The translations under genes and the position numbers were made by a program. Positions 37,252 to 45,454 of a stretch of 64,000 nt of DNA are shown one piece after another; position 1 is the first letter of the stretch, and the number at the start of each line of letters is the position of its first letter. The DNA lies in the NCBI RefSeq assembly GCF_001267925.1, contig NZ_CP011409.1, positions 3,534,001 to 3,598,000 of the forward strand. Reading direction: 5' to 3'. Below the pieces are notes generated by a model. That model was not told the DNA's origin. It was given only the letters and a program-made list of their open reading frames with translations, and did not search any database. This DNA is from Herbaspirillum hiltneri N3. Its GTDB lineage: Bacteria; Pseudomonadota; Gammaproteobacteria; Burkholderiales; Burkholderiaceae_D.

Positions 37252-37650
37252 GGTCAATCTCCTTAAGGTAATCAGAAAATGGAGGTCAGAAAGTGAAATC
37301 CATGACTTCATAGTAGGCTTTTCGGTGCAGAGCAACAATGTCTTATATAAGACATATCAATAAATTTTTATCATTAATATTCAATAAGTTAATATTCAGT
37401 TTTTGCGATACGAAATGAAATTTCTGAAAATGAAATGCTTTCATGATGCTGCGCAATCGAGTTTTTCACAATGTGAAACAACATTTTTGCATCATGAAAA
37501 CCGGGCCGGATCTGCCCCTTTTGCCGTGGCGCGGATGCCGGGGCATAATGCATTCTGTCTTTCATCATAAAAGTCACGCATCAAACATCAATGCAAAACG
37601 ATCGCCGTTTTGATCGCCATTTCATAACGATATAAACAATAAGGACCTCC
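37252..37650. promoter_or_regulatory. AT-rich divergent promoter region of aceA and thioesterase gene
   Basis: This 399-bp gap has no credible gene. It holds a perfect 18-bp palindrome at 37338-37355 (ATGTCTTATATAAGACAT), a nested set of dyads at 37439-37499, and an inverted repeat CAAAACG / CGTTTTG at 37594-37612. It is clearly more AT-rich than its neighbours. No known regulator motif was assigned with confidence. Confidence 0.6.
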
Positions 37651-38190
37651 ATGAACCCCACCACCAACAGAGAAGAGACACTGCGTCAATGGCAAGCCCG
37701 CGAAGCCGAAGTGCGCGCCAAACTGGCTGCGCCCGGCGTAGCGTCGATGGATGACCTGAAGGCCGGCAACGGCATGGATTTCCTCCAGCGCATCTGGGAC
37801 GGCGAGTTGCCGTCGGTGCCGATCGGCGAAACCATGGATTTCATTCCGGTGGAAGGCGAGCCGGGCCGCATCGTATTCCAGGGCACGCCCGGCAAACAGC
37901 ATTACAACCCGCTGGGCAGCGTGCACGGCGGCTACTTCTGCACCCTGCTCGACTCGGCTGTTGGCTGCGCGGTGCATTCCGTCCTGCCGCAAGGGATGGG
38001 TTACACCACGCTGGAACTGAAGGTCAACCTGATCCGCGCCCTGACCGAGAAGACCGGACCGGTGCGCGCCGAAGGCAAGGTGATCCAGGTCGGCAATCGC
38101 ATCGGCATCGCCGAAGGCCGCATTGTCGATGCCGACGGCAAGATCTATGCGCACGCGACGACAACCTGCCTGGTGTTCCCGCTGCCGTAA
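37651..38190 (+). CDS. PaaI-type acyl-CoA thioesterase (hotdog fold)
   Basis: This is a 179-residue hotdog-fold protein. The core LGSVHGGYFCTLLDSAVGCAVHS is the PaaI signature, with the HGG loop and Asp as likely catalytic residues, followed by TLELKVNLIRALTE and VRAEGKVIQVGNRIGIAEGRI. A helical N-terminal part of about 60 residues precedes it. It should hydrolyse an acyl-CoA, substrate unknown; aromatic or medium-chain thioesters are common in the family. AAGGA lies upstream of the ATG. It is divergent from aceA and followed after 155 bases by a FUSC gene. Confidence 0.88.
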   Translation: MNPTTNREETLRQWQAREAEVRAKLAAPGVASMDDLKAGNGMDFLQRIWDGELPSVPIGETMDFIPVEGEPGRIVFQGTPGKQHYNPLGSVHGGYFCTLLDSAVGCAVHSVLPQGMGYTTLELKVNLIRALTEKTGPVRAEGKVIQVGNRIGIAEGRIVDADGKIYAHATTTCLVFPLP

Positions 38191-38248
38191 CGTGGCGCAC
38201 GACGGTTGCCGAAGAGCCCCACGTCTCTTTCAGCAGCCGTCCGACACG

Positions 38249-38292
38249 CATCGATTGCTTATCGATTGCTTATCGGTTGCCTATCGGTTGTC
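38249..38292. repeat. Four-unit 11-bp tandem repeat
   Basis: Four consecutive 11-bp units of the form TATCGRTTGYY (first unit CATCGATTGCT) lie in the 155-base gap before the FUSC gene. A fifth partial unit, TATTG, follows. Confidence 0.85.
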
Positions 38293-38345
38293 TATTGCAG
38301 GCAGAAGAGTCAGAATGGCGCTAATAGAAATCAGCCGACGCCCCC

Positions 38346-40580
38346 ATGCATTACGCCCTGGATATACGCACCTTCCTCTTCAGCCACTATTTCTATACCG
38401 GCCTGCGCATTGCCACCGGCGTCGTCGGCCTGACCATGCTGGTGTTCAACATGGCCGACATGCAGACCACCATGACGGTCTTCCTCGGCGCACTGTGCAC
38501 CAGCCTGATGGACCTGCCCAGCCCGCTGCGCCACAAATTCAATGAAATGCTTGCCGGCGTGCTGCTATGCACGCTGGTGATGCTGGTCATCAGCCTCTGC
38601 GCGCCGATCCACTGGCTGGTCAGCGTGGCGATGGTGCTGGTGAGCTTCCTTGCCAGCATGATGGTGGTCTACGGCAAGAAGACCCTGCCGCTGCAGTTCG
38701 CCGCACTGATGGTGATGACGCTGTCGATGGAAAACAGCGTACCGGTTGACGAAGCCTTCCTGCATGCCGGCTTCTTCCTTGCCGGCGGTCTCGGCTACCT
38801 GACCTACTCGATGATCGTGTCCTATTTTTTGCGGCGACGCGTCAAACAGCAGGTGCTGGCGGAGGCGCTGTTCGAACTGGCGCGCTATCTGCGCATCAAG
38901 GCCGATTTCTACGACGTGCGCAGCGACCTGCAGACGCAGTTCACGACGCTGGTGCGCCAGCAGATCGTGCTGGCCGACAAGCTGCAGGCGTCGCGCGACC
39001 TGGTGTTGCGCGATATGCATACGAAACAGGACGGCTTGCTGGTGCACGTCCATCTGGGCATGCTGGAGCTGTACGAACAGGTCTTGTCGACGCATGCCGA
39101 TTACGCCCTGCTGCGCAGCCATTTCGGCGACTCCGACGTCATCATCTTCCTGCGCGACCTGGCCAACAAGACCGCCGAAGACATCGAATCGATCGCCTAT
39201 GCCGTCACCCGCAAGCGCGTCTCGACACCCACCGTCAACTACAAGGCGGAGCTGCGCGCCGTGCAATACGAAATGCAGCAGCTGCAGCAGGACAACCTGG
39301 CCGGCCACATCCCCGACGAAGCCATCACCGTGCTGCGTGTCACCTACAACAAGATCCTCGACATCATCGAGCTGATCTCGCAACTGCACCTGGCCACGCA
39401 AACCCCGATCGATGCGATCCCCATCCTGCCGGGGTCCGACATGACCCCGTTCCTGACCCAGCAAAAGTACAAGGCCGGCCTCCTGATCGCCAACCTGCGC
39501 TGGCAATCGCCGATCTTCCGCTTCGCCATCCGTGTGGCGCTGGCGGTCTCGACCGGTTTGTGGATCGCCGCGCACCTGCCGTACATGTCGCACGGCTACT
39601 GGATCGTGCTGACTATCGTCATCATCCTCAAGCCCAATTTCAGCTCGACCAAGCAACGCATGAGCGACCGCCTGATCGGCACCATCATCGGTTGCCTGCT
39701 GACCGCGCTGATCCTGCGCTTCGTGCATGATCCGATGGGCTTGCTGGCGGTGCTGTTCATCGCCAGCGTGGCGGCGCCGGCCTTCACCTACGTCAAATAC
39801 CGCTACACCGCGATCGCGGCCTCGGTGCAGATCCTGATGCTGCTCAACTTGCTGCTGCCGGCCGGCCATCACAGCGTCGTCAGTGAACGCCTGATCGACA
39901 CCATCATCGGCGTGGCCATCGCGACCATCTTCAGCTACGTGCTGCCGAGCTGGGAGTACCGCGACCTGCCGCGCCTGCTCAAGAACGTGCTGCACGCCAG
40001 CCATCGCTACATCAAGGCCAGCCGCGACATGCTGGAAGGCAAAGTGGGCGATGATTTCTTTTACCGCGTCTGCCGCAAGGGATTCATGGACAGCCTGTCG
40101 GCGCTGATTTCGGCGCAGGTGCGCATGATGGACGAACCGATCAGCAAGCAGCGCGCGGTGCGCGAGATCAATCGTTTCGTGGTGCAGAACTATCTGGTGG
40201 CCGCCCATATCGCCGCTTTGCGCATCCTGCTGCGCCGCCATGCGGAAGGCCTGCCGCGCGACCCGGTCAACAAGCTCATCGAACAGACCTACCAAAACGC
40301 CACCGCCCACCTGCTGCACGCGCAAGGCATCCTGGCCGGCCCCGGCGGCGCTGCAGCAGCAGCCGCGACCGTGCCGGTGGAAGAAGTCGTACCCGCCGGT
40401 CCGCTGGCGGAAACTGCGGCTGCCGAAGACATCGCGCCGGCGATCCAGCCCGATGTCGCCGAATGGTCCGGCTGGCATACCTTCCGACGCCGCTCCGCCC
40501 TGCTCGACAACGACCTGCAGGAGATCGTGGCGCAAACCGGCGCCATCGAAAGCATCCTGCGCAAAGCGGAGGCCGCATGA
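38346..40580 (+). CDS. FUSC family membrane protein (YccS-like)
   Basis: This 744-residue inner-membrane protein has two blocks of hydrophobic helices (about 15-160 and about 385-535). They are separated by a large cytoplasmic region and followed by a C-terminal helical tail. The second block, with GYWIVLTIVIILKPNFSSTKQR, is the FUSC core seen in YccS and AaeB, thought to export aromatic or other small acids. There is a low-complexity alanine/valine stretch near residue 660. ATG 38346 begins at the conserved hydrophobic start. The gene is convergent with metE and preceded by an 11-bp tandem repeat. The substrate is unknown. Confidence 0.85.
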   Translation: MHYALDIRTFLFSHYFYTGLRIATGVVGLTMLVFNMADMQTTMTVFLGALCTSLMDLPSPLRHKFNEMLAGVLLCTLVMLVISLCAPIHWLVSVAMVLVSFLASMMVVYGKKTLPLQFAALMVMTLSMENSVPVDEAFLHAGFFLAGGLGYLTYSMIVSYFLRRRVKQQVLAEALFELARYLRIKADFYDVRSDLQTQFTTLVRQQIVLADKLQASRDLVLRDMHTKQDGLLVHVHLGMLELYEQVLSTHADYALLRSHFGDSDVIIFLRDLANKTAEDIESIAYAVTRKRVSTPTVNYKAELRAVQYEMQQLQQDNLAGHIPDEAITVLRVTYNKILDIIELISQLHLATQTPIDAIPILPGSDMTPFLTQQKYKAGLLIANLRWQSPIFRFAIRVALAVSTGLWIAAHLPYMSHGYWIVLTIVIILKPNFSSTKQRMSDRLIGTIIGCLLTALILRFVHDPMGLLAVLFIASVAAPAFTYVKYRYTAIAASVQILMLLNLLLPAGHHSVVSERLIDTIIGVAIATIFSYVLPSWEYRDLPRLLKNVLHASHRYIKASRDMLEGKVGDDFFYRVCRKGFMDSLSALISAQVRMMDEPISKQRAVREINRFVVQNYLVAAHIAALRILLRRHAEGLPRDPVNKLIEQTYQNATAHLLHAQGILAGPGGAAAAAATVPVEEVVPAGPLAETAAAEDIAPAIQPDVAEWSGWHTFRRRSALLDNDLQEIVAQTGAIESILRKAEAA

Positions 40581-40637
40581 ACAACGGCAGGAATACCGTT
40601 CAGAAACACTAACCCCGGTTGCCCGGCCTCCTTCGCT

Positions 40638-42950
40638 TCAGGCGGCAGCAGGCTTGCTTCGTGCACGCTCCCGCAACTCGCGCGCCGCCTGCACCATGTG
40701 CGACAAGGCTTCATAGGTTTCCGGCCAGTTGCGCGTCTTCAGTCCGCAATCGGGATTGATCCACAGGCGCTCGTCGGGAATCACGCCGCGCGCCTTCTCC
40801 ATCAGCCGCACCATGTCGCCGGCCTGCGGAATACGCGGCGAATGGATGTCGTACACGCCCGGGCCAATGTCGTTCGGATATTGAAAGCGGCCGAAACCGT
40901 CCAGCAGCTCCATGCCGGAACGCGAGGTCTCGATCGTGATGACATCGGCGTCCATCGCGGCGATCCACGGCAGGATGTCGTTGAATTCCGAATAGCACAT
41001 GTGGGTGTGGATCTGCGTCTCGTCCTTCACGCCCGCGGCGCTGATCCTGAAGGCACGCACCGCCCAGTCCAGATATTCCTTCCAGTCGCCGGCCTTGAGC
41101 GGCAGGCCTTCGCGGAAGGCCGGCTCATCGATCTGGATCATGCCGATGCCGGCCTTTTCCAGGTCGCAGACTTCGTCGCGCAAGGCCAGCGCAATCTGCA
41201 AGGCCGTGGTCGAGCGCGGCTGGTCGTCGCGCACGAATGACCATTGCAGCATCGTCACCGGCCCGGTCAGCATGCCCTTCATCGGCTTTTGCGTGAGGCT
41301 TTGCGCGAACTGGCTCCAGCCCACCGTCATCGCTTCGGGCCGGTACACGTCGCCATAGATGAACGGCGGCTTCACGCAGCGCGAGCCATAGCTTTGCACC
41401 CAGCCGTTGGCGCTGAAGGCGTAGCCCCACAACTGCTCGCCGAAATACTCCACCATGTCGTTGCGTTCCGGCTCGCCGTGCACCAGCACGTCAAGGCCGA
41501 GTTGTTCCTGCCGCTCCACCACCAAACGGATTTCGTCGCGCATGCGGTTGAGGTAATCCAGATGGCCGGTTTCGCCGCGCTTGTAGGCGGCGCGGACCGC
41601 GCGTATCTGCGGCGTCTGCGGGAACGAACCGATGGTCGTGGTCGGGAACGCCGGCAGCTTCCAGCGCTTCTGCTGCGTCGCGATGCGCGCCGGGAAGGCC
41701 GAGCTGCGGTCGGCATCGGCGGCCGTGACCGCCTTCAATCGTTTCTGCACCAATGCGTTGTGGATGCGCGGCGAACTGCGGCGACCCGCCAGCGCCGTCC
41801 GCGCGGCAGCGAACTGGCCGGCAACGACGTCGGCGCTGCCGTTGAGCGCTTGCCTGAGCACGAAGATTTCATCGAGTTTTTGCGTGGCGAACGCCAGCCA
41901 TTGCCTGATCTCGCCATCAAGCTTGTGTTCGTTCGCCAGATCAACCGGCACGTGCAGCAGCGAGCAGCTCGACGCCACCCAGAGACGCTTGCCCAGCTTG
42001 TCGTGCAAAGGCTTCAGCGTCGCCAGTGCGGCGTCCAGATCGCAGCGCCAGATATTGCGGCCGTCGACGATGCCGACCGAGAGTACTTTGTCCTGCGGCC
42101 ATTTGTCGGCGAACTCCTGCAACTGTGCAACGCCGCGCACGCCGTCCAGATGCACGCCTGCCACCGGCAGGCTGCGCAACAGATCGGCATGCGCGCTGAC
42201 CGTGTCGAAATAGGTTGTCAGCAGCAAGGACGGCGCGGCATTGGCGAGCGTGAGGTAGACCGGCAGGAAGGCATCCAGCCATTCGCGTCCCAGCTCCAGC
42301 GCCAGGATCGGCTCGTCAATCTGCACCAGCGTCACGCCCTGCCCGCGCAGACGCAGCAGCAGCTTTTCATAACCGGCGACGACTTTCGGCAACAGCTCCA
42401 GCTTGTGCGACAGGCCCGATTTGATCTTGCCGAGGAACAGCAGGCTCAGCGGCCCCAGCAATACCACCTTGGCCTGATGCGACTGCGCTTGCGCTTCGGC
42501 CACCTCGTCGAACAGCCAGTCGACGCCGTGATCGAAGGTCAGATCAGGCGTCCATTCCGGCACGAGGTAGTGATAGTTGGTATCGAACCACTTGGTCATT
42601 TCCATGGCGAAGTGGTCCTTGTCGCCGCGCGCCATGACGTAGTACGCAGCCAGGTCGAGCTTGCCGGAGTCCAACCCGAAGCGGGCCGGCAGCGCACCCA
42701 GCAACGCCAGCGTGCCGAGCACGTGGTCGTACCAGGCGAAATCGCCCACGGTAACGTAGTCCATGCCGGCCGCCGCCTGGACCTGCCAGTGACGGGCGCG
42801 CAATGCCTTGCCGGTGGCGCGCAGTCCGGCTTCGTCGGACTCGCCTTTCCAGAACGACTCCATCGCTGTTTTCAACTCGCGCTGTGCACCGATGCGCGGA
42901 AAACCCAACACGTGCGCGACATATTCTCCCTGCGCTGCAGAACCGGCCAT
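40638..42950 (-). CDS. metE: Cobalamin-independent methionine synthase
   Basis: This 770-residue enzyme moves a methyl group from methyltetrahydrofolate to homocysteine. The opening [21 protein letters not shown] is conserved. The C-terminal barrel has [27 protein letters not shown], and the zinc ligands in HMCYSEF and NPDCGLKTR. Length matches the family. ATG 42950 has AGGGGA upstream; a frame open to 43067 runs through the regulator gap and is not conserved. It is divergent from a MetR regulator gene, the standard arrangement. Confidence 0.97.
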   Translation of the reverse strand: MAGSAAQGEYVAHVLGFPRIGAQRELKTAMESFWKGESDEAGLRATGKALRARHWQVQAAAGMDYVTVGDFAWYDHVLGTLALLGALPARFGLDSGKLDLAAYYVMARGDKDHFAMEMTKWFDTNYHYLVPEWTPDLTFDHGVDWLFDEVAEAQAQSHQAKVVLLGPLSLLFLGKIKSGLSHKLELLPKVVAGYEKLLLRLRGQGVTLVQIDEPILALELGREWLDAFLPVYLTLANAAPSLLLTTYFDTVSAHADLLRSLPVAGVHLDGVRGVAQLQEFADKWPQDKVLSVGIVDGRNIWRCDLDAALATLKPLHDKLGKRLWVASSCSLLHVPVDLANEHKLDGEIRQWLAFATQKLDEIFVLRQALNGSADVVAGQFAAARTALAGRRSSPRIHNALVQKRLKAVTAADADRSSAFPARIATQQKRWKLPAFPTTTIGSFPQTPQIRAVRAAYKRGETGHLDYLNRMRDEIRLVVERQEQLGLDVLVHGEPERNDMVEYFGEQLWGYAFSANGWVQSYGSRCVKPPFIYGDVYRPEAMTVGWSQFAQSLTQKPMKGMLTGPVTMLQWSFVRDDQPRSTTALQIALALRDEVCDLEKAGIGMIQIDEPAFREGLPLKAGDWKEYLDWAVRAFRISAAGVKDETQIHTHMCYSEFNDILPWIAAMDADVITIETSRSGMELLDGFGRFQYPNDIGPGVYDIHSPRIPQAGDMVRLMEKARGVIPDERLWINPDCGLKTRNWPETYEALSHMVQAARELRERARSKPAAA

Positions 42951-43084
42951 CGTCCATTCCCCTTTAAATATGACGGGGGATGGTGCAACCGATTGCCACA
43001 CCATCCCGATGGTTGGCATGTTGAGCGAACATGGACTATGATTCAAACGATATATTTTTAGAATCAACTTGAATTTTACTAATA
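42951..43084. promoter_or_regulatory. Divergent metE/metR promoter region
   Basis: The 134-bp gap contains an inverted repeat TGATTC (43039-43044) and GAATCA (43061-43066), a suitable place for MetR. A textbook MetR site was not found. The gap is too short for a cobalamin riboswitch plus promoter. Confidence 0.5.
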
Positions 43085-44005
43085 ATGCATTCCCTCCTCG
43101 AATTGCGTCACCTGAAGACCCTGCAAGCCCTCAGGGAAGCCGGCAACCTGTTGCGTGCGGCCACCCTGCTCAATGTCACGCAATCGGCGCTGTCGCACCA
43201 GATCAAGCAGCTCGAAGACCATCACGGCACCCAGCTGTTCGAGCGCAAATCGGTGCCGGTCCGGTTCACCCCGGCCGGCGACCGCCTGCTGCGGCTGGCC
43301 GACGAGGTGCTGCCGCGCATTGCCGACGCTGAACGCGATCTGGCCCGCCTGCAGCAGGGCGAAGCCGGACAGCTGCGCATTGCGGTGGAATGCCATACCT
43401 GCTTCGACTGGCTGATGCCGTCCATGGATGTGTTCCGCATGCGCTGGCCGGAGGTCGACATGGACATCGTTTCCGGCTTCCAGGCCGACCCCGTCGGCTT
43501 GCTCTACGAACACCGCGCGGACGTCGCCATCGTGGCTGAAATCGACGCCGACGAGCCGGTCGATTACCACGCGCTGTTCCGCTTCGAGATCGTGGCGCTG
43601 CTGGCGCATGACCATCCGCTGGCAGGCGCGGATTACCTGACCGCGCAGGACTTTGCGACCGATACGCTGATCACCTACCCGGTGCCGGACGACATGCTCG
43701 ACGTCGTGCGCCAGGTGCTGAAACCGGCCGGCGTCACCACCCAGCGCCGCACCACCGAACTCACGGTAGCGATGCTGCAACTGGTCGCCAGCCGGCGCGG
43801 CATCGCCACGCTGCCGCTATGGGCGGCGCAAAACTATCTGAAGCGGGACTATGTGCTGGCCAAGCGCATCACCCCGGACGGCCTGACCGGACGACTGTAT
43901 GCGGCATGCCTGCCGGAACTGTCGGGAAAATCGTATCTGGCCGATTTCGTCGCATCCACACGCGAAACCAGCTACCTGAATCTGCCCAACGTCGAATTGC
44001 TTTGA
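43085..44005 (+). CDS. metR: LysR-type regulator MetR
   Basis: This is a 306-residue LysR regulator with [22 protein letters not shown] and [19 protein letters not shown] as the winged helix. The C-terminal half, with [14 protein letters not shown] and the later [10 protein letters not shown], is close to enteric MetR, which uses homocysteine as co-activator. Divergence from metE supports the name. Transcription would end at the hairpin at 44120-44158. Confidence 0.95.
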   Translation: MHSLLELRHLKTLQALREAGNLLRAATLLNVTQSALSHQIKQLEDHHGTQLFERKSVPVRFTPAGDRLLRLADEVLPRIADAERDLARLQQGEAGQLRIAVECHTCFDWLMPSMDVFRMRWPEVDMDIVSGFQADPVGLLYEHRADVAIVAEIDADEPVDYHALFRFEIVALLAHDHPLAGADYLTAQDFATDTLITYPVPDDMLDVVRQVLKPAGVTTQRRTTELTVAMLQLVASRRGIATLPLWAAQNYLKRDYVLAKRITPDGLTGRLYAACLPELSGKSYLADFVASTRETSYLNLPNVELL

Positions 44006-44042
44006 TGTGGCGTTGACGGCGCCTGGTGACAGACGAAAAAAA

Positions 44043-44175
44043 CCGTGCCGGGCATTAATGCCGTTCAGTTAAGAGGATTTTCTGTTCGAAACGATTCCCT
44101 GAATCGGCTTGAAACAATGAAAAAGCGCACTCCGAAATGATTCGGAGTGCGCTTTTTTACCTTACTGAACGGCAT
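44043..44175. repeat. Left copy of terminator-bearing repeat, with inverted ends
   Basis: This element has an 82-bp core at 44083-44164 that recurs at 45326-45407 with about four differences. Its ends are inverted repeats: ATGCCGTTCAGTTAAG at 44058-44073, and CTTACTGAACGGCAT at 44161-44175 with one base missing. The outer 31 bases (44043-44073) are the reverse complement, with three mismatches, of 45404-45434. Confidence 0.9.
44120..44158. terminator. Strong bidirectional terminator in left repeat
   Basis: A perfect 17-bp stem with loop ATGA, flanked by A and T runs, lies 114 bases after metR. It can terminate metR. Confidence 0.93.
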
Positions 44176-44271
44176 GTTTTTTACGTCCTCTGCGCCCACA
44201 CTCGCGGGCTTTTTTACGCATCTGCTATAGTTCCTGACAATAATTTATAACAATCCATTAAGGGGGAGACG

Positions 44272-44568
44272 ATGAAAATAGCGATAAAAATTGCAGCCTT
44301 GGCACTGATCCTGGGAACCGTGGGATTGGCAAGTGCAAAAGGTGGTGCCGGCGGCCATTCTTCTGGCGGCAGCCATTCCTATTCTTCCGGCTACGGCACA
44401 GGCTCAAAGACCGAAAGCTCGCATGTAAGCAGCTATAACAAAAGTAACGGCACTCATGTTGATCAGCACAATAGATCCACTCGGGACGATACCAAGCTCA
44501 ATAACTGGTCTACGAAGGGCAATGCAAATCCCGATACCGGCAAGCCCGGGACTAAACCAGCCTACTAA
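44272..44568 (+). CDS. Small secreted Gly/Ser-rich protein of unknown function
   Basis: This 98-residue protein has a clear signal peptide (basic start, hydrophobic core ALALILGTVGL, cleavage near ASA at 20-22). The mature 76 residues are rich in Gly, Ser, Thr, Asn, His and Lys, with almost no hydrophobic residues, so it is probably unstructured and exported. A strong ribosome site (AAGGGGGAGA) precedes the ATG. Base composition is lower in GC than in neighbouring genes. It lies in the cassette between two terminator repeats, next to a toxin-antitoxin pair. I do not recognise a family. Confidence 0.75.
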   Translation: MKIAIKIAALALILGTVGLASAKGGAGGHSSGGSHSYSSGYGTGSKTESSHVSSYNKSNGTHVDQHNRSTRDDTKLNNWSTKGNANPDTGKPGTKPAY

Positions 44569-44598
44569 CCGTAGCAAAAAGCGGCTTTTTACCGGTCC

Positions 44599-44910
44599 TT
44601 ATGCAGCCTGCGCCATAGGCTGAATTTCTCGTTCGATCCGTTCGCCCACTTCCATCTCAGTTATTTTGAGATCGTAAGCGAGCTGCAGATTCAGCCAGGA
44701 TTGGGCGTCGCCGCCAAAGAAGCGCGCGAGTCGCAAGGCGGTGTCCGGAGTAATACCTCGGCGTTCATTGATGATTTCCCCAATACGCGTAGCAGGGACG
44801 TGCAAGGCAATAGCCAATGCATTGGCGCTCAACTCTGCAGGAGCAAGAAAGTCTTCTTTAAGAATTTCGCCCGGATGAACCGGGCGCATACGATTAATTA
44901 ATTTAGTCAT
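44599..44910 (-). CDS. higA: HigA-family antitoxin
   Basis: This 103-residue protein carries an XRE-type helix-turn-helix, with RPVHPGEILKEDFL and IGEIINERRGITPDTALRLARFFGG as HigA/VapI signatures. It neutralises the RelE-like toxin encoded just upstream on the same strand and represses the shared promoter. ATG 44910 is chosen since the HigA core begins soon after; the frame is open to 45024 but overlaps the toxin gene. Gene order toxin-then-antitoxin is the HigBA arrangement. It is lower in GC than neighbouring genes, consistent with recent transfer. Confidence 0.92.
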   Translation of the reverse strand: MTKLINRMRPVHPGEILKEDFLAPAELSANALAIALHVPATRIGEIINERRGITPDTALRLARFFGGDAQSWLNLQLAYDLKITEMEVGERIEREIQPMAQAA

Positions 44911-44923
44911 GATGTCTTGCCTC

Positions 44924-45202
44924 TCAGTGGTAATCCACGATCTCGACTTGAGTTGGTCCCTTATCAGTCCACACGAAACAGATACGGAATTGATCGTTGA
45001 TCCTGATACTGTGCTGCCCGGCACGATTGCCGATGAGCGCCTCCAACCGATTTCCCGGTGGAGAACGGAGAAAGTCCAACGTTACTGCGGAGTCAAGCAT
45101 TTGCAGTTTGCGTTCAGCTGTGTTTCTGAAATTTGCAAACCTCGCAACGCTCTGCCCTTGGTAAAAGGACTCGGTATCTTTGCATTGGAAGCTAAGTATC
45201 AT
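44924..45202 (-). CDS. higB: HigB-family toxin (RelE-like mRNA interferase)
   Basis: This is a 92-residue RelE-superfamily protein: SFYQGQSVARFANFRNTAERKL, LDFLRSPPGNRLEALIGNRAGQHSIRINDQ and the typical end FRICFVWTDKGPTQVEIVDYH. HigB toxins cut mRNA on the ribosome. It precedes higA by 13 bases. A palindromic operator lies just upstream (45215-45243). Together with higA it is a complete, apparently intact module. Confidence 0.93.
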   Translation of the reverse strand: MILSFQCKDTESFYQGQSVARFANFRNTAERKLQMLDSAVTLDFLRSPPGNRLEALIGNRAGQHSIRINDQFRICFVWTDKGPTQVEIVDYH

Positions 45203-45214
45203 GGTGACACACTA

Positions 45215-45243
45215 TAACGTTTAACGTTAAACGTCAAACGTTA
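45215..45243. promoter_or_regulatory. higBA operator candidate (nested palindromes)
   Basis: A perfect 18-bp palindrome, ACGTTTAACGTTAAACGT (45217-45234), lies within a larger set of AACGTT-like half-sites, 13 bases upstream of the higB start. Auto-repression by HigA or HigBA is the expected use. Confidence 0.8.
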
Positions 45244-45325
45244 CATGATTTAGTTGCCACAAAAATATAAAAGTTCGATTCGGACGAACACAGCTACAGC
45301 CAATTCAAAAGCTATCCCCCATTTT

Positions 45326-45434
45326 TGTTCGAAACGATTCCCCAAATCGGCTTGAAACAATGAAAAAGCGCGCTCCGAAATGATTCGGAGCGCGCTTTTT
45401 TACCTTAACTAAACGGCATTAGTGCCGGGCACGG
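45326..45434. repeat. Right copy of terminator-bearing repeat
   Basis: The 82-bp core at 45326-45407 matches 44083-44164 at about 95 percent. It is followed by the outer arm 45404-45434, which is the reverse complement of the left copy's outer arm. The left inverted end seen in the other copy is missing here. Confidence 0.9.
45363..45401. terminator. Strong bidirectional terminator in right repeat
   Basis: A perfect 17-bp stem with loop ATGA and flanking A and T runs serves the GGDEF gene ending at 45455. One base pair differs from the left copy through two compensating changes. Confidence 0.93.
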
Positions 45435-45454
45435 TTTGGTTCACGCGCCGCTTA

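Noticed and set aside
38249..38292. CRISPR array
   Set aside because: The repeats are 11 bp with no spacers, so this is a simple tandem repeat.
38565..40535. 656-codon open frame antisense to the FUSC gene
   Set aside because: Its composition (Gln, His, Arg, Asp rich) is typical of antisense frames in GC-rich genes, and it lies wholly over a well-supported gene.
41244..43061. 605-codon open frame opposite metE
   Set aside because: It is antisense to metE with no recognisable motif. The same applies to the long plus-strand frames opposite the GGDEF cyclase (45422-47143) and clpB (48323-50236).
42951..43084. Cobalamin riboswitch upstream of metE
   Set aside because: The 134-base gap is too short, also serves divergent metR, and has no recognisable B12 box.
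44043..45434. Insertion sequence
   Set aside because: There is no transposase or recombinase gene; only a secreted peptide and a toxin-antitoxin pair lie inside, so it is described as a repeat-flanked cassette.
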